Positions 1 through 10,715 are shown, numbered from the stretch's first letter. The stretch: 64,000 nt of DNA from Apostichopus japonicus (GCF_037975245.1 NC_092567.1:17639876-17703875); one strand, 5' to 3'. Translations and numbers: made by a program. The notes: generated by a model not told the origin, from the sequence alone.

Positions 1-760
1 CATATGATATCATATTATCAGCAGATTTTGTTTTCCTGTTTGAATTCTTTTACATGTTCTTTTACATAATATATCAGAAATACATTTGACGAACTTAACT
101 GATGGACAATATAAACTTTCATATTTTGTAAGACAGATGTGCAGTGGCCTAAAAACAAATATCGTTATCGCCGTGTATTAGCAGTGTAATAACAACAGTT
201 TTTAAACATATTTTTCGACACTGAAAGGGGGGGGGGGGGAGAGCAGTCGCTCCCCTTGTCCCCCTGGCTACGTCCCTGTATATCCTGAACTTACTTGAAG
301 CAAGCGAACAGGGTCGACCCACCCAATAGCAAAATTAATACATAAATTATCCGACTTGAAGCTGGCGAACGTTGTATTTTTTTTTTAGAGTATTCAAAAT
401 CATACGAAGTTTTGTATGGTGGAGTATAAGGATCGCGAGATACAATTTCTCAATATGACGAGGAAAACGTGGTAAATATGACTGATTAAAGGTCAATTTT
501 GATCGAAAATTTTATGTCACTCACAAATTACAAGAACATATGAAAATAAAAGTGCGACAGTCAGAAAAATTAGAGTGCGACAGTCGGAAATTCCGAATTG
601 AAGCTGGCGACAGTCGGAAATTTCCGACAGTCGGAAATTCCGACTGTCGCACTCAAATTTTCCAACTATCGTAATTTTTACCAAGATTGGGGGGGGGGGT
701 GAGACACCCCCCACACCCCCCTCTAGCGACGTCCCTGTTTGTTGGATGTAAAACATAACA
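1..760. mobile_element. Composite of non-autonomous repeat fragments with hAT-like end motif
   Basis: Positions 1-185 match 3,919-4,180 with an internal deletion. Positions 188-745 match 7,378-7,893 closely, and both are matched in reverse at 31,317-31,985. A G-run at 229-239 is followed by CCCTGGCTACGTCCCTG (about 268-284), the inverted form of the CAGGGACGTAGCCAGG ends seen elsewhere in the window. From memory such ends are common in invertebrate hAT-type elements. No transposase is present. Confidence 0.55.
552..652. repeat. Foldback (inverted repeat) within the repeat block
   Basis: The left arm GAGTGCGACAGTCGGAAATT is repeated inverted about 60 bp later, ending ...CGACTGTCGCACTC. Extra internal copies of GACAGTCGGAAATTCC lie between the arms. 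The paralogous block at 7,720-7,808 carries a shorter version, so the hairpin belongs to the repeat family. Confidence 0.7.
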
Positions 761-1415
761 GTTTATGACAGTTATCTCTTTCACATATATACCATTGATA
801 ATGATTGAGGTTTGTGGCTCCTGTCTATGGAGGGGGAGAGGGTGTTATAGGGACACGAGTCGTATATTTTATCTTTATATCTTCCTTTATTTGGCTCTTG
901 TAATTACAGTTCACGGATCTCAATTAACAGTCATATATTCTGTTTCTTCTTACGCACTTTATGTGGAGTGGTAAAAGACGGTATCAGAACCCATGTAGAT
1001 ATAACCCTATCCCTTCAACGTGCACTTATGTATTTACAACCTCACCCTTACGAGTGTCGATTTTAAAACTACAGAGGGGGTGGGTGGGGGGCTATTGTTC
1101 ATGACATTTATCACTATCATATAGACATATATGATGGTGGTTGTGTTAATGTCTTTTTTAATCTGTCGTTTGTTTTATATTGACGAACCCTTCGGCTGAA
1201 ATGAACTAATTAGCTCTTAGGTATTGTTGCGTTCCGAGCTCCTCGGCACAGTCAAGAATACTGCATTTGCAGCAGCTCTGTTAGGAAAACGCGTTGCTAG
1301 CCTGTGAATAAGTTACCACGGTAACTAGAGACCAAGCCAGGTTACAGGCATACACAGGAAAGACTCACACAAGCAATTAGAGATACTTTTTGAGAAATAA
1401 TATATACTTTATAAG
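761..1415. other. No gene recognised
   Basis: Single-copy-looking DNA with a short G-rich tract (about 1,074-1,091). I see no convincing splice-bounded exon, repeat or RNA gene. Confidence 0.4.
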
Positions 1416-1597
1416 AAAAAGTCGCCCAGGAAAGAACCTGGGCACGAAGACCAAACTACCGAACGACTGGTCCGCTCTCAACCCAGTCCCCTTGCATCGG
1501 GACTGTCACTGTGTGATCCTCGTCAGGTGTGCATCACCATTCCACTCGAAAGGGTTCAGATACTACACATGATCTTAGCCAAAAGGCCGAGAAGCGA
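1416..1597 (-). ncRNA. U2-snRNA-headed structured RNA or U2-derived SINE/pseudogene
   Basis: On the minus strand, 1,596 down to 1,557 reads CGCTTCTCGGCCTTTTGGCT, then AAGATCA, then GTGTAGTATCTG. This is the 5' domain of U2 snRNA (stem-loop I plus the GTAGTA branch-point-pairing region) with one mismatch. The normal U2 stem-loop II, Sm site and stem-loops III/IV do not follow. Instead about 135 nt can form several perfect stems: GTGAT/ATCAC, CAGTCCC/GGGACTG with an 8-nt loop, and GCCCAGG/CCTGGGC with loop TTCTTT. T5 follows at 1,420-1,416, which could act as a pol III terminator. It is not a normal U2 gene. It may be a SINE that captured a U2 head, a chimeric retropseudogene, or a new small RNA. 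The U2 head is certain from sequence; the rest is inference. Confidence 0.6.
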
Positions 1598-1905
1598 AAA
1601 CAAGATGTAAGCCAGTTTATGAAAAGAACAATTTGAACGGAAGTTCAACAGAAGTTCATTTGGGGTTCACTAAAATTTGGCAGTTGCAGACACTAAAGTC
1701 ACATGCGATTCCGAGAGAAAAAACTATTTATATTTAAATATCAGCATATGCGTCACATATGCGCCGGTCATAACCTTGAAAAAGTTACATGAAGCTCTCA
1801 TGAAATAGATTTTTTATAGAGACACTTTCACTTTGTTTTCTCACAACATTTTTAGCCTTTGAAGGATACTGATCAACTCCTTTCTGTTCACTTTCTCAAT
1901 ATGCA
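1598..1905. other. No gene recognised
   Basis: This would be the upstream region of the minus-strand U2-headed unit. It holds a short direct repeat, GAAGTTCA, at about 1,640-1,660. I could not identify a proximal sequence element or TATA box with confidence. Confidence 0.35.
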
Positions 1906-2290
1906 GGTTTTCACAATGAAGGTTTAGTTATGAGCCGTTGCTAAAAATAGATTCAAAACTTTGCGTTGGCACAACCAGGGAGTTATATGGAACTCCCTGG
2001 TACAACTGCCATATAGACTGTACACAAATCAAGCATGGTGTTGTATTACGTATTGGTCAATGACGTTCGTTGTGTTTAAATATTCATATTATGGGCGAGA
2101 TTTATTGGGATCCCAACGGAAAATATCTTGGAGAAAAACAAACTTGAGAGTTGTAAATTGTTAGACTTTTATGCCACCATTTGAAGTAAGATTTAAATAG
2201 ATAATCTAGTTATGTATGTCGTTATGACATCGTGGAGTCAGTGAGGTTGAGAAAAATCATAGAAAAGGACGCAAAATGCTGCTTTAAGTA
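1906..2290. repeat. Duplicated block D1, copy 1 (empty-site version)
   Basis: Matches 9,416-10,250 nearly throughout, including TTTAGTTATGAGCCGTTGCT, CAAGCATGGTGTTGTATTAC and GACGCAAAATGCTGCTTT. Relative to copy 2 it lacks about 450 bp between CCCTGGTACAAC and TGCCATA. It therefore shows the state without, or with a loss of, the segment containing the 9.6-9.9 kb MITE. Confidence 0.8.
1975..2000. repeat. Mini-hairpin flanked by ACAAC
   Basis: CCAGGGAGTT and AACTCCCTGG form a perfect 10-bp stem with a 6-nt loop. It is preceded by CACAAC and followed by TACAACTG. It is one of five such hairpins in the window (9,477; 9,512; 18,829; 24,028). Confidence 0.75.
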
Positions 2291-2331
2291 TTTGTGAATA
2301 TAGTATCTTTATAAGTTAGCCGTTGTTGAGG

Positions 2332-2756
2332 GTGACATCCCTATGTTCCGACGTCTCTACGTTCCGACGTCTCTATGTTCCGACAAAAAGAAACAATTCG
2401 GAGCAATTTTTTTTCCCTAAATTTGTTTGTACCAAGATTTTTTTTAGGAACTCAACACTTTTTGAACCAACATATTTTCGGACCAAAATTTTTGAGCCAA
2501 AATTTTTTTCACAGAAAAAAAAATGTGACCAAAGTTGGTTATGACCTAAACAGTGCTGGTGACCGAGAACTGCTTGTGACCCGAAATTTTTCCCAAAATT
2601 TGGGGTCACTAAAAATTTGGTCACAAAAATATTGGGGTAAGAAAACTTGTTTTCTTGGTACAAACGGTTTTTTGGAAACATTTTTTTTCCCCCGAATTAT
2701 TTCTTTTTGTCGGAACATAGAAACGTCGGAACCGGGTCGTAACATAGAGATGTAAC
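2332..2756. mobile_element. Foldback element, about 420 bp
   Basis: The left end carries three tandem copies of CTATGTTCCGACGTCT (2,340-2,385), then GACAAAAAGAAACAATTCGG. The right end carries the inverted equivalents (CCGAATTATTTCTTTTTGTC, then CGGAACATAGAAACGTCGG). The interior is low-complexity and partly self-complementary (ACCAAAATTT, GTGACC units). The open frames across it on both strands come from the repeat and are not genes. Confidence 0.7.
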
Positions 2757-3439
2757 CGTTTTTGAGTCATAATTAACTAAAGAGAAATAGCTTCAACCGC
2801 GTAAACCTTCATCTCTAAATTGAAAATCCATAGTTATTGATTTTTATGCCGTTTATACACAGCATGAAATGTTTTAAAATGTTAACAAATATTTACAATT
2901 TATATTCTTGAACAGAAAGCAAAATTTAAAGAGATATTGTGCTTCCTAGAATTTTTACATTTATTTTCTTAATTAACGTACATCTTGTAATGAATAATAT
3001 ATACACTTAATAATATATACAGTTAACTGTTAAAGGATTGGTTCAGGTGTCTGACATGTCGATCTAAGTTGTATGAAAGAGCTAAAAAGGGCAAACAGAG
3101 CATTGAATAAACTACCATGATAGCATGCTCTGTTTAGGAGATATCACGCTTTGAAGATATAAACATTTCTTTGAAAATTACTTATGTAGAAAGACTAACT
3201 GTGAGGATGTGACATCACACATCTTAACATGTGTGAATATATTTCAATAAAAATTAATAACATTTTTTCACAAACCTAAAAACATATAATCAAAAATTCT
3301 TCAGATGTTAAATCTCTGATACTTCCCTTGACAAATATGAGATCCACATGACATATCTTTTGGTTGTAAGTCATAAAATCTCACAAAACATGTTAATAAA
3401 ATAACAGGCTTTTCAGAAATGTGAGGATGTGACATCACA
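2757..3439. other. No gene recognised
   Basis: AT-rich DNA. The phrase GTGAGGATGTGACATCACA occurs at 3,201 and 3,420, a short local duplication. Nothing else was supported. Confidence 0.35.
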
Positions 3440-3562
3440 GCCAGGGACGTAGCTAAGGCCTGATGATTTGGGGGGGGGGGGTGTAGTGGCTGAAAGTCCA
3501 ACTGGATGGGTTTTGGAGCCAGAAAATTCCGACTGCTGCCTTGTTACCCCCCCCCCCCCCGC
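3440..3562. mobile_element. hAT-like terminus with poly-G and poly-C runs
   Basis: CAGGGACGTAGC at 3,443 is followed by an 11-G run (about 3,471-3,481) and a 14-C run (3,547-3,560). The end motif matches the termini at 268-284, 3,758, 7,430 and 31,318. The partner end was not identified. Confidence 0.45.
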
Positions 3563-4268
3563 CGCACTAATCGTCAACGATACGGTCAGTGTCAGTCAGA
3601 CACCTCATCTTTCGCGACTGCACTTTCGTTCAGAACTTTTTTCGATACATTTGTACCTTATGGGGCAAAGATTTTGCTTATGTTGATGGCACTTTTAAAC
3701 TTCCGTAGCTTAGCATTGAGTGTTTTAATTGTATACCATAGAGACAATGTATATCCCAACGACGTAGCCAGGAATTTGGAAGGGGAGCACTTTTTGCGAT
3801 TGAAATGGGGGAGGGGTCTAATGGGAGGGGGTGTCCCCTCCCCTTTGAGATATTTTTGAACAATTGAAGGTTCTTAGATGCGATCTGGTGCAACTTGGTG
3901 CAATTTTCATCATTAACATATGATATCATATTAACAGCAGATTTTGTTTCCTGTTTGAATTCTTTTACATGTTCTTTTACATAATATATCAGAAAGACAA
4001 ACATAGTGCTCTTTTACAATTTTTCCAGAAGGATGATTCTTGTTTATTGTCCAATGTCTGGACTTTAATACATTTGACGAACTTAACTGATGGACAATAT
4101 AAACTTGCATATTTTGTAAGACAGCCAGATTTGCAGTGGCCTAAAAAAATATCGTTATCGCCGTGTATTAGCAGTGTAATAATTATTTATAGGAAGTGCA
4201 TATCACATACGATTGCTAACTTAGCTTCATAACAGGCTGTTCGTGCAACAACCTAGGAAGAATCATAA

Positions 4269-7103
4269 CAAGAGCCCAAGGGCAGTGTGGTTCCTTGCTT
4301 GGGGTATATGACAATACACATAATATTATCAAGCAAGATTGGGCTCAAATAGTCCTAGTAATTGTGGTCCTTCCTACATGTTCCCATAAAGTAACCAACA
4401 CTATAGCCAACGATTTTGTGATCACAAAATGTGATCGGATTTTTGATCAAAAGGCACTTTTGAGATCTAACTATGGCGTCGAAAATGTAAGAAATATAAG
4501 AGACCTACAAGCGTGTCAACAGATATGATAACATTGGTGACCTCAGATGACATGACCTTAAAGTTTCAAATGTTCCACCACCCCATTCACAACTTGTCCC
4601 AAAATATTAACCATGTCACACCTTGGCATTGAGATTTAATTGCATTGAATGTCAAAAAATTAACTTTGAACTTGTATACATAACTTCACACATAAAGGTC
4701 ACCCGGAGGTCAACCAATTGACATTTTTGATCGGTGAGACCTAAATAGAGCATGACTGTAAAAATTCAAACATTTTTTCTTTGCCCAATTTCTCCCCCTA
4801 AAATACTACTTTTTTAACATTAGCTGACCTTTGGTGACGTTGGATCACATGACTGTTAAGTTTGAAATATTTTGCTATACCATTTGCAACTTGTCCAAAA
4901 AATCAACCTTGTCACACCTTGGCACTGGGAGTTATTGCATTAAATGTCTGAAAATTAACTTTGACCTCATATAACTTCGCACATGAAGGGCAAACGGGGG
5001 TCAACCCATTGACATTTATGATCAGTAGGTACCTTTAACATCTGAAAATAGCATCGAAACTGTAAAAATCCACAAAACACGAAAAGGTCACCAGAGGTCA
5101 AATTGAGGTCAAGGGTCACCCAGATGCGGGTCGACAATTGGATTATATTGAAGCAACTCCCAACCCTAACGGACAATTTGTTCTCAAGTTATCGCAAAAA
5201 TACTAGTTTTTTTTATCATTAATTGACCTTTGGTGACCTTGTATCACATTACCGTTAAGTTTGAAAATATTCCCCTATACCATTTGCAACTACTCCAAAA
5301 ATATCAACATTGTCACACCTTGGAACTGGGAGTTATTGCATTAAATGTCTGAAAATTAACTTTGACCCCATATAACTTCGCACACGAAGGTCACACGGGG
5401 TCAACCCATTGACATTTATGATCAGAAGATACCTTTAACATCTGAAAATAGCATCGAAACTGTAAAAATCCACAAAACACGAAAAGGTCACCAGAAGTCA
5501 AATTGAGGTCAAGGGTCACCCAGATGCTGGTCGACAATTGGATTACATTGAAGCAACTCCCAACCCTAACGGACAATTTTTTCTCAAGTTATCGCAAAAA
5601 TACTAGTTTATTATCATTAATTGACCTTTGGTGACCTCGGATCACATGACCGTTAAGTTTGAAAATATTCCCCCTATACCATTTGCAACTTGTCTCAAAA
5701 TATCAACTGTGTAACACCTTGGCACTGGGAGTTATTACACTTAATGTCTGAAAATTAACTTTGACCTCATATAACTTAACATACAAAGGTCACCTTGGGT
5801 CAACTTATTGACATTTTTGATTGATGAGACCTAAATTAGAGCATCAAACTATACAAATTCAAACATTTTTTCTTTGCCCATTTTCTACCCCCAAAATACT
5901 AGTTTTTTAACATTAATTGACCTTTGGTGACCCCGGATCACATGACCGTTAAGTTTGAAAATATTCCCCTATACCATTTGCAACTTATCCAAAAATATCA
6001 ACCATGTCACACCTTGGAACTGGGAGTTGTTGCATTAAATGTCTGAAAATTAACTTTGACCTCGTATAACTTCGCACACGAAGGTCACACGGGTGTCAAC
6101 CAATTGACATTTTTGATCGGAAGGTACCTTTGATATCCAAATCTAGCATCAAAACTAAACATTTTCTTTTTTGCTCGTTTCCTCCCAAAATAAGCACATT
6201 TTGTCTAATGTGACCTTTGACCTTTTGACCTTGGTTTCAGATGTAGTTTAACATCCTGATTCCAAAAAAAACAAAACGACAAGTCTGTTCAACCATCCTA
6301 ACTCCGACCGAAAAACTTTGACCCCATATAACTTCGCATATAAAGGTCACACGGGGTCAACCTATTGACATTTATGATCAGAAGGTACCTTTGACATCTG
6401 AAAATAGCATCAAAACTGTAAAAATCCCCCAAAACACGTAAAGGTCACCAGAGGTCAAGGGTCACTCCGATGCGGGTCGACAATTGGATAACATTGAAGC
6501 AACTCCCAACCCTAACGGATATTTGTTCTCAAGTTATCGCAAAAATACTACTTTTTATCATTAATTGACCTTTGGTGACCTCGGATCACATGACCATTAA
6601 ATTTGAAAATGTTCCTCTAATCAGTTCACAACTTTTCCCAAAATACCAACCTTGTGGCACATTGGCACTGGGAGTTATTGCAGTTTTAATATTTTCCGTT
6701 TTTGGACCATAACTGACCTTTGTGGGCACCAAAAACAATAGGGCACACCTTCTCCATATGTCGGATCTATAGTCCAAGTTTGGCCTCAATCCAACATTCG
6801 CTTATTGAGATAAAGCGTACCCAAGCAAGTGTCACAGACGCACACACACACATGTTTGTGTTTCATTCAGACCGAGGACCCCATTGTATTTTCCATTGTT
6901 CAAATCCACGTACCCTAACTTTAACAATACCCTTTACAATAGAATTCTTCCGAGGACGTGGTGATTCTTTAAAAATCACAACCGAGGACCTGAAATTCTT
7001 TTGTTCAAGTCCTCGGTCAGATAGCAAAACAAACGCACACATACATACACACACACACACACGCCAACCTGACTACACAGGTTCCTTTTGCTAAAGCAAG
7101 GAA
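4269..7103. mobile_element. Satellite-bearing element S1, copy 1 (nested in R1)
   Basis: It begins AGAGCCCAAGGGCAGTGTGG and ends near a hairpin GGTTCCTT..AAGGAACC (7,080-7,103). The GGTTCCTTGCTT word near the left end recurs inverted at the right end. The interior is an array of diverged units of about 400 bp (TCGACAATTGGATTA at about 5,131 and 5,531; a shorter unit at 6,477) rich in GGTCA/TGACC words, then a (CA)n tract at 7,040-7,062. Minus-strand open frames recurring in each unit follow the repeat and are not believed to be genes. Copy 2 is at 10,716-13,075. Confidence 0.65.
5084..5118. promoter_or_regulatory. Cluster of nuclear-receptor half-sites in satellite unit
   Basis: AGGTCA-CCAG-AGGTCA-AATTG-AGGTCA-A-GGGTCA gives direct repeats with spacers of 4, 5 and 1 in about 34 bp. 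The cluster recurs at about 5,484 (second half-site mutated), 6,440 (shortened), 11,545, 11,947 and 12,346. The match to DR4/DR5/DR1 receptor elements is visible in sequence; binding is not shown. Confidence 0.45.
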
Positions 7104-7447
7104 CCAAAAAGGATGAGAACGCACGTTGTCGTCGTCGCTGTGCATACGGTTCGTGACATTCAATCGAGTGAGGTTAGGTAGGCAATATATATTTTATTAC
7201 GCAATGGCCAACTGTAGGGTTTAAATAGGCTATAGGCTAAATTTCGCTAGTTGCATCTGCCAAACTAAGTTAGTAGTTGGATCAGTAGGCCTGAATGTTA
7301 TTACGATTTTAATCGAGTTAACGGAGCTGACGAGTATCCAAGATCAAAAGAGCACTGACAAAATACCATGCTAAAAAAAACAACAGTTTTTAAACATTTT
7401 ATCGACACTCAAAGGGGGGAGCAGTCGCTTCCCTGGCTACGTCCCTG

Positions 7448-7893
7448 GTATATCCTGAACTTACTTGAAGCTAGCGAACAGGGTCGACCCACCCAATAGC
7501 AAAATTAAAACATAAATTATCCGAATTGAGGCTGGCCAACCCTTTATATTTTTTTTAGAGTATTCAAAATCATACGAAGTTTTGTATGGTGGAGTATAAG
7601 ATTCGAGAGATACAATTTCTCAATGTGACGAGGAAAACGCGGTAAATATGACTGATTAAAGGTCAATTTTGATCGAAAATTTTATGTCACTCACAAATTA
7701 CAAGAACATATGAAAATCAGAGTGCGACAGTCAGAAAAATTAGAGTGCGACAGTCGGTAATTCCGAATTGAAGCTGGCGACAGTCGGAATTCCGACTGTC
7801 GCACTCAAATTTTCCAACTATCGTAATTTTTACCAAGATTGGGGGGGGGGGAAGACACCCCCAACACAACACCCCCCTCTAGAACGTCCCTGA
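7448..7893. repeat. Repeat block R2 (paralogue of 286-745)
   Basis: Close copy of 286-745, sharing TATCCTGAACTTACTTGAAG and AGTGCGACAGTCAGAAAAAT. It ends in a G-run and CTCTAGAACGTCCCTGA, another degraded hAT-like end. A hairpin occupies about 7,720-7,808. It lies immediately upstream of the lysozyme gene and may have separated it from its first exon. Confidence 0.6.
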
Positions 7894-8353
7894 TCACAAC
7901 TAGTCTGATTTCAGCAGTTTCTACACAATCAGATAGAACTTTAAACTTGAATATTCCCATAGCGGAATAAGATATTTCAACCGTTTTTTTCATCATTGTG
8001 TTTCTTTCATTGTCTTCTTTCATATAAGATAATCATGTATGACACCTGAACTAATCCTAGTTCTGTTAACTATAGGCTTGAAATGTTTTCGATATTGCAG
8101 TTCACAACAATTATCAAGAACGTAACTTCATTCAACTACCTAAATGTTTTAGCCACAACGTATTTTCATTCAACGTCGTATGACGCCGTTTAATGACCAA
8201 AAGACCCCTGATATGTATAGTTAAGGGTAATATATAATTTCATATATCTTTTTTAATGTTAGTCATGTTTGTTAGGCGGTTCCACCTATCGCACCATGCA
8301 CACAGGCCCTATATCAGTTACTTAACAAAATACTGTCTCACATTGTGACACAG

Positions 8354-9062
8354 GTCCAGTACCGAGCGATTGCATGGCCTGCATCTGTGCGGTCGAAAGT
8401 AATTGCAACGCAAACATTGGATGCAGATGGGATGTTAATTCCTACTCTTGTGGTCCTTTCCAAATCAAACAGCCCTACTACACTGATGCTCTGACGAGGA
8501 GTAGCAACTTGGGTTCAGGTGAGTAGAGTATAGGCCCGATGAGAAGCGAAAAGGGGAGGAAGAGGGGTATAGGAGACAAAGCACCGGGCACGAGTCAAAA
8601 TAGGATAAATAATATTGTTTTCTTATTATTACATAATATACCGTAGTTTAAGGAAAATGAAGAGTGCATAAAAGGGGACAAGGTGACATAATTGTCCTGG
8701 AGGACCGACATTGGCCCAACTGGTGATACAAAAAGGGATTATCCAAACTTACAAAGTTTAATCTCCTATAGGAATTTGAGAATTAAACAAAACTCGCTTT
8801 TACACATTTACTAAAGCGTCAACATAGCCTAAGAAATATTTTGCTTTTGTGAACTTCTCCAGGCTGGGTATCTTGTACCACGAATAAGGCGTGCGCTGAG
8901 AGGACAGTACAAGCATACATGACCCGCTACGCAACATACTATAGGCTTGGGCACACTCCTACTTGCGAAGACTTCGCCCGTATTCACAACGGGGGACCAA
9001 AGGGGTACCGCTACTCGTCGACCATTGGCTATTGGAACATGGTCTCCGCTTGTCTGGGATAG
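8354..9062 (+). CDS. Invertebrate-type (i-type) lysozyme, last two exons
   Basis: Two exons: 8,354-8,518 and 8,863-9,062, split by a 344-bp intron (donor CAG|GTGAGT, acceptor CTTCTCCAG|GC). The phase-1 junction reads Gly across the splice. I-type lysozymes hydrolyse peptidoglycan and act in innate defence or digestion; they are normally secreted. Exon 1 here begins PVPSDCMACICAVESNC: the Glu of AVESNC and the Asp of CRWDVNSYSCG fall where the catalytic Glu/Asp pair sits in the family. SCGPFQIKQPYY, TCEDFARIHNGGPKG and GYWNMVSAC are family signatures. The seen part encodes about 121 residues, ending at TAG 9,060-9,062. An upstream signal-peptide exon is required by the phase-2 start (acceptor GTGACACAG) but was not found between 7,900 and 8,350. 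Several cysteines usual in the family are replaced (PYYTDAL, RYATYY, GPKGY). The family call is strong; activity is untested. Confidence 0.93.
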
Positions 9063-9415
9063 ATTTGGAGACATTATCCATTATCGATGAGCTTTAAAGA
9101 AATAAAAAAAAACTTAACGTTAAGGTTACAAATCCCCAGTTATAAAGCATAAGAAAATCACTCCAAATTAATACATTTTCTTAAAGCAGCATTTTGTTTT
9201 TTGTCGCCGTTTTCAACTTTTTTGACAAGTCCATCGAGTTTTTTTATATATATCATCAATCACAAAACTAAGATGATTTTCCCTGCCAAAAGCGTTAATT
9301 GGCGAGTAATTAAGGATATTTGCAGATAATGAGAAAAGTGTCCACCGACAAATTACATTAATCGCATACAGTTCCCTCAACCCACTAGTTTGAATTCAAC
9401 CAATCAGAGATGCAG
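9063..9415. other. Lysozyme 3' flank; no further gene
   Basis: AATAAA at about 9,099 lies about 35 bp after the stop and is a plausible polyadenylation signal. The rest is AT-rich with nothing else recognised. Confidence 0.5.
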
Positions 9416-9476
9416 GTTTAGTTATGAGCCGTTGCTGAAAATAGATTCAAAACGTCGAGTTGGTAACTTGGTACAA

Positions 9477-9546
9477 CCAGCGAGCTGAACTATAACAGCT
9501 CCCTGGTACAACCATGGACGTAAAACAGTCTGTTTTACCTCCATGG
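9477..9546. repeat. Two tandem mini-hairpins separated by TACAAC
   Basis: Hairpin 1, 9,477-9,506: CCAGCGAGCTG pairs with CAGCTCCCTGG with one mismatch. Hairpin 2, 9,512-9,546: CCATGGACGTAAAACAG pairs with CTGTTTTACCTCCATGG with one mismatch and a 1-nt loop. TACAAC occurs before, between and after them (9,472; 9,507; 9,547). They are unrelated in sequence except for the terminal CCA..TGG and the flanking hexamer. Confidence 0.75.
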
Positions 9547-9610
9547 TACAACTGCACCCGAACCGAATTGTACAGTTGCTTATAATAGTGTTTTCGACTT
9601 GAATATATTG

Positions 9611-9908
9611 CGCATTTATATGCATTCGTCTTATAACATGATAACACGTGTTATGCTAGAGGCACATTTTATTGCGGCCAGTGTTAAAAAAAATGTAATA
9701 ATATAAAAATATAAAAAAATATAAAATATATAAAATATAAAAATATTTTATATTATATAAAAAAATAATAAATAAAAATTAATAAATAAATAAAAATATA
9801 ATACCACTACGATTTACTGTATTGTATCTTTAACATATCTAGCTCTCGCATGCTCCCAAAACATAACACGTGTTAGTGTGTTATAACACCCTGGCATATA
9901 AATGCATG
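9611..9908. mobile_element. AT-rich MITE with about 45-bp terminal inverted repeats
   Basis: The left arm GCATTTATATGCATTCGTC..AACACGTGTTATG is answered at the right by CATAACACGTGTTAGTG..GGCATATAAATGC inverted. The centre (about 9,690-9,800) is simple ATAAAAATAT repeat. It has no coding capacity. Confidence 0.75.
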
Positions 9909-10250
9909 ATATGCTACACGTTAAGAACAAATATAAGCTCACACCTTTTCGCCTTGGGTGACAACTGCCATAGACAATCTACACAATCAAGCATGGTGTT
10001 GTATTACGTATTGACCGATGACGTTCGTAGCTTTTAAATATTCATATTATGGGCGAGGTTTATTTGGATCCCAACGGAAATATCTTCGAGAAAGCAAACT
10101 TGAAGGTTGTAAATTTTCGACATTTATGCCACCTTTTGAAGTAAGATTTGAATAGATAAGCTAGTTATGTATGTCGTTATGGCATCGTGTAATCAGTGAG
10201 GTTGAGAAAAACCATAGAAAAAGGACGCAAAATGCTGCTTTTAAAGATGT

Positions 10251-10715
10251 TATAAAACTAAAAAGAATATTTCGTTTTATAATTAAAAGTCGTTAAGATG
10301 TCCAACCCTTAGCTTATCGAAAATATAATTTAGCATTGAATATTATTCGTATTCTGTAATTTATTTTTATTATCACTATTTTTTTATGCTGCTATTTTTT
10401 ATTCCGGTTAATTAGACAAATTGTACTTCAATCTGATGTGTTAAGCCTAATTCGAAGCAAAACATCGAACGATTTGTGATATATAAAGTCGTAGTTTTAA
10501 TGGAATAATGCCACAGATGGGATGGAAAACAATTTTATGATAAAAATGTTACATTTCGAGATATATATTAAGTACAGTGGCATTGTGAACTTCGTACCTG
10601 TTAACGTGGTATGGACCTAATTGCTCTAAAAAAAATAATCTTGTCGATGAAAAAATATATATTGATATAAGATAAGGTAGATACCAACATGACGATACAG
10701 TATAGGCGGCCCAGA
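10251..10715. other. No gene recognised
   Basis: AT-rich spacer between D1 copy 2 and the second satellite element. Nothing supported. Confidence 0.35.

Larger units (their letters stand above)
3755..7447. mobile_element. hAT-like non-autonomous element (R1) interrupted by a nested insertion
   Basis: The left end GACGTAGCCAGGAATTTGG (3,758) and the right end CCCTGGCTACGTCCCTGG (about 7,430-7,447) are inverted. The outer parts, 3,755-4,268 and 7,104-7,447, are contiguous in the reversed copy at 31,317-32,802, where GAATCATAGAAAGGATGATAA spans the join. The 2.8 kb between them is therefore a later insertion. No transposase is encoded. Confidence 0.6.
9416..10250. repeat. Duplicated block D1, copy 2 (filled version)
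   Basis: Same block as 1,906-2,290, but with about 450 bp between CCCTGGTACAAC (ending 9,512) and ACAACTGCCATA (about 9,964). The extra DNA starts and ends next to ACAAC. It contains a hairpin (9,512-9,546) and an AT-rich MITE (9,611-9,908). Confidence 0.8.

Noticed and set aside
1557-1597. Ordinary U2 snRNA gene
   Set aside because: Only the first 40 nt match U2; the Sm site and stem-loops II-IV are missing.
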